Source: an uncultured Prolixibacteraceae bacterium
Lineage (GTDB): Bacteria > Bacteroidota > Bacteroidia > Bacteroidales > Prolixibacteraceae
Assembly: GCA_903834475.1 (NCBI GenBank)
Contig: CAILJH010000237.1
Coordinates: 1 to 39,102, forward strand
Length of the DNA: 39,102 bases
Direction: 5' to 3'
The notes beneath the pieces were generated by a model that made no database searches, had not been told where the DNA came from, and saw only the letters and a program-made list of their open reading frames with translations. The translations under genes were made by a program, and so were the position numbers. Below, in pieces: positions 27,714-36,028 of the stretch (the stretch's first letter is position 1; each line of letters starts with the position of its first letter).

Positions 27714-28937
27714 ATGAAGAATTTTATATCGTTCCGCTTATTTATCCTGATACTTATTTTATCAGGATTATTCCTGAATTCGTGCAATAAGAATAACGAT
27801 CCGGTCAAACCTGAAAATCAATATTTTCTATCCAGCGAATTAAAATCGACCATCACCAAACAGGAAGCAATTGCTAACTTTACCGCGCTTTCACCTGCAG
27901 CAGCAGCCATCGGAGCTTATATGATAACTGACGTTAAAGTCAAGACTTTAGTTTACAGGACTACTTATCAGAATCAAAATATTCAGGCATCGGGCTTGGT
28001 TTGTTTGCCAAAAACTGCCGGTAATTATCCGGTTTTAAGTTTTCAAAACGGAACAAATACCTTATTTAGCGATGCACCAAGCGTGGCTTTCAATGACGAT
28101 TTGTTTAAGATCATCGAAAGTATTGCCACCATGGGTTTTATTGTAGTAATTCCCGATTACATTGGATTCGGAGTTTCATCGAAGTTTGCACATCCTTATC
28201 TGGATGCGAAATTATCAACCCAAAGTATTCTCGATATGCTGAGGGCCACCAAAGAGTATGGAGCTCAGGATTCTATTCTTGCCAAACCAACCAAAGACCT
28301 TTTTCTTTTTGGCTACTCAAAGGGAGCATGGGCAACGATGGAACTTCAGAAAGAAATTGAAAAAAATTATTCCACAGAGTTTAATCTGGTTGCCAGTTCG
28401 TGCGGTGCCGGACCCTATTCAATCGAATATCTGAATAATCTGATCCTCAGCCAGCCTGAGTATCCTTCTCCAAATTTTCTGGCTTATATTATGAATTCTT
28501 ACAAGGCCGTTGGTAACATCAGTAATCCGCTTTCTGATTTTTTTAATGAACCATATGCCACATTAATTCCCGGTTTATTCGACGGACTTCACAGTGGCGG
28601 ATCAATTAATTCGCAGCTCACAACCAACCTGACCAAACTTTTAACTCCGGAATACCGAACTGAATTTGCCACTAACAGTAAATTTTCACTGGTTAAATCT
28701 ACTTTTATTGCCAACAGTATAACGGCCTGGAATACAACCACACCAACACATCTTTTTCACGGAACAAACGACGAAGTCGTCCCGTTCAGTATGAGCCAGA
28801 AGATGCTTGCAGATTTTCAAACGGCAGGAGCAACCGCGAAAGTTCAATTGATACCCATTCCCGATGCAGATCATACTTCCGGTATTTACTCTACCGGTTT
28901 GCAAACCATTCTCTGGTTTTGGGGGATGAAAAAATAG
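27714..28937 (+). CDS. Lipoprotein alpha/beta hydrolase, secretory-lipase-like
   Basis: 407 residues. A lipoprotein signal ends LFLNSC (Cys24). The alpha/beta-hydrolase triad is visible: Ser202 in GYSKG, Asp353 in HGTNDEVVPF and His387 in DADHTSG. The preceding IPDYIGFGVSSKFAHPYLD segment resembles secreted lipases/esterases acting on surface or extracellular substrates; the substrate is unknown. It starts 19 bp after folK and may be co-transcribed, although a functional link to folate is not evident. Its TAG is immediately followed by the stop codon of the convergent ccsA, with no spacer. Confidence 0.82.
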   Translation: MKNFISFRLFILILILSGLFLNSCNKNNDPVKPENQYFLSSELKSTITKQEAIANFTALSPAAAAIGAYMITDVKVKTLVYRTTYQNQNIQASGLVCLPKTAGNYPVLSFQNGTNTLFSDAPSVAFNDDLFKIIESIATMGFIVVIPDYIGFGVSSKFAHPYLDAKLSTQSILDMLRATKEYGAQDSILAKPTKDLFLFGYSKGAWATMELQKEIEKNYSTEFNLVASSCGAGPYSIEYLNNLILSQPEYPSPNFLAYIMNSYKAVGNISNPLSDFFNEPYATLIPGLFDGLHSGGSINSQLTTNLTKLLTPEYRTEFATNSKFSLVKSTFIANSITAWNTTTPTHLFHGTNDEVVPFSMSQKMLADFQTAGATAKVQLIPIPDADHTSGIYSTGLQTILWFWGMKK

Positions 28938-29732
28938 TTATTCAGAATACACATGCACACTGTTTTCTGCGCTTGGAAGGTAGTTTACACCAAACCAGCA
29001 AATCAGTAAAACAGCAAACGAAACTGCCAGAACTGCCATCGCTTTTTTGTGCTCATTGGCGTGCCGAAAGCGGTAATGAATGTAAACGAGGTAAAACATC
29101 CAGGTAATGAATGCCCAGGTTTCCTTCGGATCCCAGGTCCAGTAATGACCCCAGGCATCTTTGGCCCAAAGAGCCCCGAACAATAATCCCAAAGTCAGAA
29201 ACGAAAATCCCAGATAAACAAGGTTATCAGCCATCTGAATCGGACCTTTGATTGTTTTTTCGGTGGGTGCGAAAAAGAGGTTTCGTAAAGCCACCAATGA
29301 GGATGCACCCAGCATTGCATAGGCAAATATATACACAATCACATGGGGAATAAACCATGGACTCTGCAAAGCAGGCATGAGGGTTTTATCGTAGGTTTCG
29401 GGGTGCTGTAGGTTGATGATCAAAAATACCATAGCCAGTCCAAGGCTGTAACTTACCAGCCATTTATATTTCCAGCGCAGATAGGAAACCAGTCCGATTC
29501 CGGAGAGAAATATCGCGTACCAGAGCCGTGTTTCACCCAAAGTTCGCATCGGTGGCCGATGAATATGAGTCCAAAGAATGGTTATAAAAACAAGCAAAAA
29601 AGCTATGCCGGCAAATGAAAACCCTGCAGCAAGTTGATTCAGCATTTTTTTGCCTGAAGATAAAAACAGTCCGGAAGCTGCCAGCCAGCAAACAAATGCT
29701 GCCGAAGCATATATTGGAAAATCAAGCCACAT
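28938..29732 (-). CDS. ccsA: Cytochrome c biogenesis protein CcsA (ResC-type)
   Basis: 264 residues with about eight membrane helices. The tryptophan-rich haem-handling motif is WGHYWTWDPKETWAFITW (about 190-207), diagnostic of the CcsA/ResC/CcmC haem-handling group. Conserved His residues occur in helices before and after it (including the SPWFIPHVIVYIFAYA and VYIHYRFRH segments). With ResB it forms the System II haem delivery and ligation complex in the inner membrane. Its ATG overlaps the resB stop by 11 bp, so the genes are coupled. It is tail-to-tail with the hydrolase gene. Confidence 0.93.
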   Translation of the reverse strand: MWLDFPIYASAAFVCWLAASGLFLSSGKKMLNQLAAGFSFAGIAFLLVFITILWTHIHRPPMRTLGETRLWYAIFLSGIGLVSYLRWKYKWLVSYSLGLAMVFLIINLQHPETYDKTLMPALQSPWFIPHVIVYIFAYAMLGASSLVALRNLFFAPTEKTIKGPIQMADNLVYLGFSFLTLGLLFGALWAKDAWGHYWTWDPKETWAFITWMFYLVYIHYRFRHANEHKKAMAVLAVSFAVLLICWFGVNYLPSAENSVHVYSE

Positions 29733-30975
29733 GTTCTATTCCTCCATTTTTTGGTTTACCGGTAATAAAAAGGAAAGCCGCTCCAGCCATCATCAGGAAT
29801 ATGCCCATATATACAAGCGGCAACCAGGGATCGCGCACCAACTCCAAAACGCTCAGGTTCGACCAGCGACCCATTTCTGTATTGTAGTTAGTCTGATAAA
29901 TCGTCCAGCCTTCAATACTGTACGGCATATTTACTTCGATAACCGTTGATCTGTTTTTGCCGGTTTTCGTTTGTATGTTCAATTCAGAGCTGAATTTTTG
30001 TGGTTCAGGAGGCAACATCGCCAACGAAAAACTTTCGTTGAGTTGCAGCATTTCCGGTGGTTTGGAGTAACTTCCACTGAAAATCCATCCTGAAATTTCA
30101 GTTTTATCCGTCGGGTTGTTTACAGTCACTTTTGCAGAAGGTGCTGAACCGGATTCGTTCTTTTTTATATAGAAATCTTCAGATTTTCCCGAAGATTCAA
30201 GAAATTGCTCCACTTTAATGTGATAGGAAGCAATAGTGAATGAATCACGGTCCATCATTTCAAGTTGTGCTTTTCCTTTATTCAAAACGATTTGTCCGCT
30301 TTTATTATCAACAATCGTCACTTTGGGGCGAAATTCATCGATGCTGAAATTCACCAATTTGATGGAAAAAGGCATTTCAATCATTTTGCCTGAAGCATCC
30401 ACAGCATGACTTTCTGTCTGATTTTCGTAACAATTCATGGTAAGGCGTTGCATATCGCTGCTTCCCAATGTGGTAGAGAACAGCACCAGAAATAAGCCAA
30501 AATGATTCAGGAAAAAGCCGGCATTTTTAAAATTAAAGGGAGTCAGCCGTTTAATTGTGATGATTCCCAGCAAAATCATGAGATACAGGTTGATCAGGAT
30601 AAATGGCCAGGTTTTCACCAGATGAGTTAATCCAAAAAGCTTAACCAGTGTGTTTTTTGGCTCCACATCCTGTTTCACAAAACCCATGAGCAATACTAGA
30701 AATGTAAACCCCAAAATGGCTGGCAGAGCAGCTTTTACACTTCCCAAACCTTTGACAATTGAATGTTTGGGCCTGATAACAAACACCAGAATAAGCAAAC
30801 CCAGAAATGCCAATCCGGCCAACATATTCCATGGAAAACCGGCAATCCGGAGTACGATTCCACCGCTGGCTGCCTGAAGCGCAAAACCCAGTAAAAGAAT
30901 CGCCGCCGTAACCATCGTTCCTTCACGGTACGACCACCTGTGTACTCCCGTTTTTCTGCTCTCCTCGTTACTCAT
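29722..30975 (-). CDS. resB: ResB-like cytochrome c biogenesis protein
   Basis: 417 residues from the ATG at 30975. A longer frame from 31062 adds a non-conserved N-terminus. Three N-terminal membrane helices and a fourth pair (LIVLFSTTLGSSD region) precede a large periplasmic domain (about 190-375), and a C-terminal helix follows the conserved VLELVRDPWLPLVYMGIFL. This layout fits Bacteroidota ResB-like proteins that work with CcsA in System II cytochrome c maturation. It overlaps ccsA by 11 bp and is divergent from pheS. Confidence 0.87.
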   Translation of the reverse strand: MSNEESRKTGVHRWSYREGTMVTAAILLLGFALQAASGGIVLRIAGFPWNMLAGLAFLGLLILVFVIRPKHSIVKGLGSVKAALPAILGFTFLVLLMGFVKQDVEPKNTLVKLFGLTHLVKTWPFILINLYLMILLGIITIKRLTPFNFKNAGFFLNHFGLFLVLFSTTLGSSDMQRLTMNCYENQTESHAVDASGKMIEMPFSIKLVNFSIDEFRPKVTIVDNKSGQIVLNKGKAQLEMMDRDSFTIASYHIKVEQFLESSGKSEDFYIKKNESGSAPSAKVTVNNPTDKTEISGWIFSGSYSKPPEMLQLNESFSLAMLPPEPQKFSSELNIQTKTGKNRSTVIEVNMPYSIEGWTIYQTNYNTEMGRWSNLSVLELVRDPWLPLVYMGIFLMMAGAAFLFITGKPKNGGIEHVA

Positions 30976-31236
30976 AGCGGAATTTGGATTTGCTGGCGAA
31001 GATACAAAATTGGAGATAGAAATTTTAGATTGGAACTGTGCGGAGTAAATACAGCCCGACAATCAAACGTTTGAGATCAATTTTCCTTTATTATGCAACC
31101 CGTTGCGCATCAAAAACTGCATTCAGCAATGAAGTCTATCGGTTATTTTCAATAAAAACATTCCGGCCTGTAAAATATTCTTTCAGACCAAGCGCTGGTT
31201 TCCCGGAGATTTGATTCACTATATATCCTGAATCAT

Positions 31237-31244
31237 TATATTTG
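31237..31244 (+). promoter_or_regulatory. Likely -7 box for pheS
   Basis: TATATTTG matches TAnnTTTG, 26 nt upstream of the pheS ATG. The nearest TTG upstream is 23 nt away, slightly longer than the usual spacing. Confidence 0.4.
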
Positions 31245-31270
31245 CCGCTCAATTCAAGAACACGAATATC

Positions 31271-32290
31271 ATGTTAGACAAAATCAAGGCGTTAAAGGCT
31301 GAAATTGAACAGGTTTCCGTTTCGGCAATGGAAGAGGTTGAAGAATTACGCATCAAATACATCAGCAAAAAAGGTTTGCTTGGTCAGCTTTTTAATGAAT
31401 TCAAAGACGTTCCGGCCGAGCTGAAGAAGGAAGTTGGGCAGGCCATTAACGAATTGAAGGAGCTGGCTGTCAATAAAATCAACGAACTGAAAGATAATTT
31501 TGAGGCAGCAGATCAGGGCGCTTCCGATCTCGACCTGACCAAACCCGGAGAACCGATTCGTCTGGGAAGCCGTCATCCGTTGTCGATCGTCAAGAACGAA
31601 ATGATCGATATTTTTACCCGGCTGGGATTCACTATTTCTGAAGGACCAGAAATTGAAGACGACTGGCATGTTTTTTCAGCGCTGAATTTTCCTCCTGAAC
31701 ATCCGGCCCGCGATATGCAGGATACTTTTTTCATTGAAAAAAATCCGGATGTGCTGCTGCGCACGCATACTTCCAGCGTACAAATTCGAGTGATGGAAAA
31801 AACTCAGCCCCCAATCCGCGCCATTTTCCCCGGTCGTGTATTCCGGAATGAAGCCATCTCTGCCCGTTCGCATTGCATTTTTCATCAGATTGAAGGATTG
31901 TATGTGGACGAAAACGTATCGTTTGCCGACCTGAAGCAAACCTTGCTTTATTTTGCCCGTGAACTTTTTGGAGAAAAATCACAGATTCGCCTGCGTCCGT
32001 CGTATTTCCCTTTTACCGAACCTTCGGCCGAAATGGATGTGAGTTGCTCCATTTGTGGAGGCGAAGGCTGCAATGTCTGTAAATACACCGGTTGGCTCGA
32101 GATCCTGGGATGCGGAATGGTCGATCCCAATGTTTTGGAAGCATGCAACATCGACAGTAAAAAATATACCGGATTTGCCTTTGGAATGGGAATTGAACGC
32201 ATCACCATGTTGAAATACGGCATCAAGGATATCCGGCATTTCTTCGAAAACGATGTCCGGTTCTTAAAGCAATTTGAATCTGCGAATTAA
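31271..32290 (+). CDS. pheS: Phenylalanine-tRNA ligase alpha subunit PheS
   Basis: 339 residues, full length. An N-terminal coiled coil (about 1-90) binds tRNA. The class II core has motif 1 around HPLSIVKNEMIDIFTRLGF, motif 2 in FRNEAISARSHCIFHQIEGL and motif 3 in GFAFGMGIERITMLKYGI. A Cys-rich segment CSICGGEGCNVC, seen in many PheS proteins, lies at about 258. It pairs with PheT, not encoded here, to charge tRNA-Phe. It is a stand-alone gene next to the RAYT unit; the first REP palindrome begins 20 bp after its stop. Confidence 0.97.
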   Translation: MLDKIKALKAEIEQVSVSAMEEVEELRIKYISKKGLLGQLFNEFKDVPAELKKEVGQAINELKELAVNKINELKDNFEAADQGASDLDLTKPGEPIRLGSRHPLSIVKNEMIDIFTRLGFTISEGPEIEDDWHVFSALNFPPEHPARDMQDTFFIEKNPDVLLRTHTSSVQIRVMEKTQPPIRAIFPGRVFRNEAISARSHCIFHQIEGLYVDENVSFADLKQTLLYFARELFGEKSQIRLRPSYFPFTEPSAEMDVSCSICGGEGCNVCKYTGWLEILGCGMVDPNVLEACNIDSKKYTGFAFGMGIERITMLKYGIKDIRHFFENDVRFLKQFESAN

Positions 32291-32309
32291 GAAGCGCATT
32301 TCCAATTAG

Positions 32310-32338
32310 CCCTGACAGGGTTTGAAACCCTGTCAGGG
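32310..32338. repeat. REP palindrome 1, downstream of RAYT
   Basis: 14-bp arms CCCTGACAGGGTTT and AAACCCTGTCAGGG around a single G. It lies 24 bp past the RAYT stop and 20 bp past the pheS stop. It is the same sequence family as the palindromes at 32741-32773 and 33036-33072. Confidence 0.9.
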
Positions 32339-32362
32339 GTAAAATTTAAAACCACTATCCAA

Positions 32363-33001
32363 CTATAATTCAAGCCAATCTTCAATCTGATCAAGTTCAA
32401 CTTTCTGGTTGTGCATGTAAATAAAATTTGCCTGATCGTCAAACCATCCGATTACTCTGTCACGGTTAAGCTTCGTGGGTTTTAAAGAAATGCAGGTTAG
32501 ATAACTGCTCCAAGGGTATTCAACCGGATGCGTACAAAAACCATGATGAACCGGGTTGTTATGAATGTAAATTATCACCTGTTTCAAATACCATTCATTA
32601 TCAATTGCTTTTCTTTTAAATGGTCGTTCAAACAGATTTCCATGGCGTTCGGTTCGTTTGTTGAAGGCCTGGGCATACGAATTAAAAAGTTTTGAAAATT
32701 GTTGGGATGGGCTGCCAATTTTTAGGTGATCGGATTCTTTATCCCTGACAGGGTTCGGAACCCTGTCAGGGATAGCTGATGCAAGTATAATTTCCGATTC
32801 CTCTTTTATCCTCACCAGAAAATGAAAATGATTCGGCATCAAAACCCATGCGAAGGTCTCCGCTACCGATGAAATATATTTGTCGTACAAACTGAGAAAA
32901 TACTCAAAGTTATCAGGCTCTTTAAACAAATTGCAACTGTCGATTCCACGATTGTAAATGTGATAATACTTGCCAAAGGATATTGGTTCAATCTGCTGCA
33001 T
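32363..33001 (-). CDS. REP-associated tyrosine transposase (RAYT, Y1 family)
   Basis: 212 residues. The HUH metal motif is HFH at 58-60 within MPNHFHFLV. The catalytic Tyr109 lies in NSYAQAFNKR, matching the Sxxxxx-Y-xxxxN helix of single-strand Y1 transposases. The HGNLFERPFKRKAI and VIIYIHNNPVHHGF segments are hallmarks of the RAYT subgroup, and no IS200-style companion gene is present. Residues about 76-87 (IPDRVPNPVRD) are encoded by a third REP palindrome inserted in frame between the HUH and Tyr motifs. REP palindromes also flank the gene. It probably cuts and moves REP DNA as single strands. All catalytic residues remain, so it may still be active. Confidence 0.93.
   Translation of the reverse strand: MQQIEPISFGKYYHIYNRGIDSCNLFKEPDNFEYFLSLYDKYISSVAETFAWVLMPNHFHFLVRIKEESEIILASAIPDRVPNPVRDKESDHLKIGSPSQQFSKLFNSYAQAFNKRTERHGNLFERPFKRKAIDNEWYLKQVIIYIHNNPVHHGFCTHPVEYPWSSYLTCISLKPTKLNRDRVIGWFDDQANFIYMHNQKVELDQIEDWLEL
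32741..32773. repeat. REP palindrome 2, inside the RAYT coding sequence
   Basis: 16-bp arms ATCCCTGACAGGGTTC and GAACCCTGTCAGGGAT around a single G; the best-paired of the three copies. It keeps the RAYT frame open and encodes IPDRVPNPVRD. Confidence 0.92.
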
Positions 33002-33035
33002 AAAAATTTAGAGTAATTGTCATGCTGTTAATATC

Positions 33036-33072
33036 ACACCCCTGACAGGGTTCGAAACCCTGTCAGGGGTGT
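33036..33072. repeat. REP palindrome 3, upstream of RAYT
   Basis: Arms ACACCCCTGACAGGGTT and AACCCTGTCAGGGGTGT (17 bp) around CGA. It lies 34 bp upstream of the RAYT ATG and 10 bp past the stop of the convergently placed DUF2007-Usp gene, and may also act as a structured transcript end. Confidence 0.9.
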
Positions 33073-33082
33073 AATTCATGTT

Positions 33083-34183
33083 CTAAGTGTGAAAAACAAA
33101 AATGGGTGTTTGGGAATGTAAAACCATTTTGCGGGAGATGCCTGGATTGAAAAAGCGGGTAAATATATTTCGCCGGTGTGTGGTTAAGGCCAATACATCG
33201 ATTTGGTTTTCCTGAATAAACTGGTCAATTGCTTCCGTCAGGTTTTTACTGTGAACCAAACGACAATCAAAAGCTGCATAAGGATATTTTTCACTCAAAG
33301 CTTCGCGCATTCCTTCAAGCATCGCTTCATCCAGTTCGCCGTTCTGCCCCTGATTGACATGCAGACAAATAAGCTTGCACTCAAACGGACTCACCAGTTT
33401 AAGCAGTTTATCCAAGGCAATAAAATCCTGAGCTTCAAAATTGGTTGCATAAACCACCGTTTTAAAGTTTTTCAGCCAGTTGTCCGAAGTATTTTCAGGA
33501 ATGGCCAAAACCGGAACCTGGGAATTGAAAATAACACCCGCTGTTGTTGTGCCCATCAGATCGTCAGATTTGGCATCTTCGCCCCGGATACCCATCACAA
33601 CCATTTTAGGTGGATGTACCTTGATATAGGAAAGTATGTCATCGTCGGCCTCTCCAATTTTAACGATATACTCCGGATGCGCTTTTCTCCATCGCTCCGG
33701 ATCAATTAAAGCAGTCAGCTGATTTAAAAACGCTTCAAACTTTTGGTTGGTAAGCTTTTCGGTCAATTCATAATTAACGAAAAGAGCTGAATCGTAAACG
33801 ATAACGTCAGAGTATGGAATAGTCAGAAATTCAGGTCGCGGACTGGAATGGTAAAGCACCATTTTGGAACCGATTTTTTCGGCAATATCGAATCCAATCA
33901 ATGCAGCCTTCAGCGAATAGTGCGAAAAATCGATGGGAATCAATACATAGTTCTCTGCCTTCGATTGATCTGTGGTTACCTTTCCAAGCATCTTTTCCAG
34001 AATTGGGAATGCTTGCCGGGCATCCTTTTCAAAAATACGTATTTTCACCCCGGTGTCCATGGCATCCTGAAGGAAATTATCACCTTCAAGAACACAGTCA
34101 ATACCTTCCGATTCGAGCAATGATCTCAGGATTTCAGCCTTGGAATAAGGTAATGATGCAAGGGTCGTTAGTTTATCGTCCAT
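33083..34183 (-). CDS. DUF2007 + double universal-stress-protein fusion
   Basis: 366 residues. Residues 1-70 (TTLASLPYSKAEILRSLLES, then DNFLQDAMDTGVKIRIFEKD) read as a DUF2007-type putative signal-transducing domain. Two Usp domains follow: about 78-225 opening VLIPIDFSHYSLKAALIGFD with an ending GTTTAGVIFNSQVPVLAIP, and about 230-366 opening KTVVYATNFEAQDFIALDKL and ending SRKMVLHSQTPIFVF. The ATP-binding GxxGx9GS loop is recognisable in domain 1 (MGIRGEDAKSDDLMGTTT) and degenerate in domain 2 (LTTHRRNIFTRFFNPGISR). It is cytoplasmic, with no signal peptide. Ligand and role are unknown. It stands alone between the RAYT unit and the maltodextrin cluster. Confidence 0.82.
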   Translation of the reverse strand: MDDKLTTLASLPYSKAEILRSLLESEGIDCVLEGDNFLQDAMDTGVKIRIFEKDARQAFPILEKMLGKVTTDQSKAENYVLIPIDFSHYSLKAALIGFDIAEKIGSKMVLYHSSPRPEFLTIPYSDVIVYDSALFVNYELTEKLTNQKFEAFLNQLTALIDPERWRKAHPEYIVKIGEADDDILSYIKVHPPKMVVMGIRGEDAKSDDLMGTTTAGVIFNSQVPVLAIPENTSDNWLKNFKTVVYATNFEAQDFIALDKLLKLVSPFECKLICLHVNQGQNGELDEAMLEGMREALSEKYPYAAFDCRLVHSKNLTEAIDQFIQENQIDVLALTTHRRNIFTRFFNPGISRKMVLHSQTPIFVFHT

Positions 34184-34357
34184 GGGGATTTGTTTTTTGT
34201 TACCGTTTGGTCTCTATTTCGAGAAAAAGCCCTTCAGGGTTACCAAATTAAGCTATTTTTTTATGTTGTGTTTTTATGTTGTTTAACTATTGAACCTCTT
34301 ACAAACAGAACAGTTTAATCCTTTTCGCCACTTATTAGCCAGAAAACTTTCCGGATC

Positions 34358-34391
34358 AAAAAAAAGCCTGCCCAATGCGGACAAGCTTTTT
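34358..34391 (-). terminator. Rho-independent terminator of the GH13 cluster
   Basis: AAGCCTGCCC (34364-34373) pairs with GGACAAGCTT (34379-34388) with two G/U wobbles and a 5-nt loop. On the minus strand it is followed by eight T residues (34358-34365 read as A on plus). It lies about 30 bp past the stop of the GH13 lipoprotein gene. Confidence 0.75.
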
Positions 34392-34418
34392 CAAATTCAC
34401 CTAAACACCCAACTATTT

Positions 34419-35798
34419 TTATTTCCTGACAAAGATTTTATATCCCCATTTGTCAAGTTTTAAAGAAGTACCCTTATCTAATTTATTCAGTTCTCCTGAA
34501 AAATATTCCTGGTAATCGCCAGCCTGAGGAAGTGCAATCGTTGCTTCAACAGGTTCGGCCGACATATTGAAAACCGCTATCACCTGATTGTTGTCTTTCT
34601 CGCGGGTAAAAGCCATAATCTTAGCCGGAACTGATGTTTGCAGTATGGACAGCTTACCCCCGGCGGTGCCATTCCACAGGGCAACTTCATCCTTTTTCAG
34701 TTTGATCAGTTTCTGATAGAATTGCTGCATTTCCAGATTACTCCAGTCAATCTGATCTTTCTCAAAAAACAGCAACTTTTTTTTCATTCCGATTTCCTGA
34801 CCAGTATAAATCAGCGGCATTCCCGGAACGGTAAAGCTTAATACAGCCATTGTTTTTACTGCGTTTCCCATACGTTCAAATTCGGTTCCGGCGTTACTGT
34901 TTTCATCATGGTTGGTTAGAAATTGCAAAGAATAGGTTCCAACCTGATAGGTCCTCTCGGTTCTAACAAGCGATGAATCAATGTCCAAAGCAGTTTTTTT
35001 ACCTTGTGCAACTTCATTCATCAGGTGGTGAAATGCCCATCCGTAATTCACGTTGAACGCCTTGTTCAGCAAATCCATCTGATCCTGATTTTCAGCCAGC
35101 ATGTATACCGGTTTGATTGAATCGAGTGAAGCGCGGGCCGATTCCCAAAAGTCGGTAGGTACTCCACCGGCATAGTCGCAGCGATAACCATCCACCTGAA
35201 TATCTTTAACCCAGAATTTCAAGGCATCGAGCATACCTTTTCTCAATCCTTTATTATCGTAGTTTAAATCAGCCACATCACTCCAATCAGGATTAGGTGG
35301 AATCACATTTCCTTTTGCATCCTGGGTGTACCAATCTTTGTGATCCATAATCCACTGATTGTCCCAGCCGGAATGGTTTCCAACCCAATCGAGCATTACT
35401 TTGAAGCCCATTTCATGTGCCTTACTTACCAAAGCTTTAAAATCGTCCATCGTTCCAAACTCCGGATTCACGGCCTTGTAGTCGCGAATAGAATAATACG
35501 AACCAAGTTTCCCTTTCCGGTTCTTTTCTGAAATCGGATAAATTGGCATAAACCATAGAATATCGACACCTAATTCTTTCAGGCGCGGGAGGTGAGTTTC
35601 AAACGCTTTGAACGTTCCTTCAGGCGTGTACTGACGAACATTGACTTCGTACATCACGGCATTTTTGCTCCATTCCGGAACATTGGCTGTTACTGAAATT
35701 GCGGTTGTTTCTGTGGCGACCTTTTTAACTGGTGCCTGGCACGATACCATCGACCAGATCAGTAAAGGCAGAATCATTAATTGGGTTAGTTTTTTCAT
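34419..35798 (-). CDS. GH13 alpha-amylase family lipoprotein
   Basis: 459 residues. A lipoprotein signal ends SMVSC (Cys20). GH13 catalytic motifs are visible: MLDWVGNHSGWD (region I), the nucleophile Asp in DGYRCDYAG (region II), the acid/base Glu in MLAENQD (region III) and LTNHDENS (region IV). A C-terminal beta domain ends WGYKIFV. It likely hydrolyses alpha-1,4-glucans or maltodextrins in the periplasm or at the cell surface. It is downstream of another GH13 gene (230-bp gap holding hairpin repeats) and followed by a strong terminator. Confidence 0.92.
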   Translation of the reverse strand: MKKLTQLMILPLLIWSMVSCQAPVKKVATETTAISVTANVPEWSKNAVMYEVNVRQYTPEGTFKAFETHLPRLKELGVDILWFMPIYPISEKNRKGKLGSYYSIRDYKAVNPEFGTMDDFKALVSKAHEMGFKVMLDWVGNHSGWDNQWIMDHKDWYTQDAKGNVIPPNPDWSDVADLNYDNKGLRKGMLDALKFWVKDIQVDGYRCDYAGGVPTDFWESARASLDSIKPVYMLAENQDQMDLLNKAFNVNYGWAFHHLMNEVAQGKKTALDIDSSLVRTERTYQVGTYSLQFLTNHDENSNAGTEFERMGNAVKTMAVLSFTVPGMPLIYTGQEIGMKKKLLFFEKDQIDWSNLEMQQFYQKLIKLKKDEVALWNGTAGGKLSILQTSVPAKIMAFTREKDNNQVIAVFNMSAEPVEATIALPQAGDYQEYFSGELNKLDKGTSLKLDKWGYKIFVRK

Positions 35799-35842
35799 GC
35801 TTGTAATTTATTTAAGTTTTAAATTTTTCGTTCTTCAATCTT

Positions 35843-36021
35843 CATAGGATTCCGTTCCACTTCATCCTATGCTTTTACATTTCGGGGCGTTGCCCCTTGG
35901 AGTCCTGAAGGGACGACCTGTGACAGAAAAGGGTGGAACCCTTTGAAAATCAAATTTAATCGTTTTCCTATTTCAATTCGATGGGGAAAGGATTCCATCT
36001 CTTTTAAGAAAGATGGAATCC
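35843..36021. repeat. Composite hairpin cluster between the two GH13 genes
   Basis: Four hairpins lie in succession: CATAGGAT/ATCCTATG (35843-35871), GGGGC/GCCCC (35884-35896), AAAGGGT/ACCCTTT (35928-35944) and GGATTCCATCT/AGATGGAATCC (35990-36021). The last is 8 bp past the SusA-like stop. The cluster fills nearly the whole gap. It resembles short palindromic repeats dispersed in Bacteroidota genomes (recollection, not a search). No open frame of note is present. Confidence 0.6.
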
Positions 36022-36028
36022 CTGCCTG

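Noticed and set aside
30976..31062. Longer start for resB
   Set aside because: The extra 29 residues are not membrane-like or conserved-looking. The ATG at 30975 directly precedes the first helix region.
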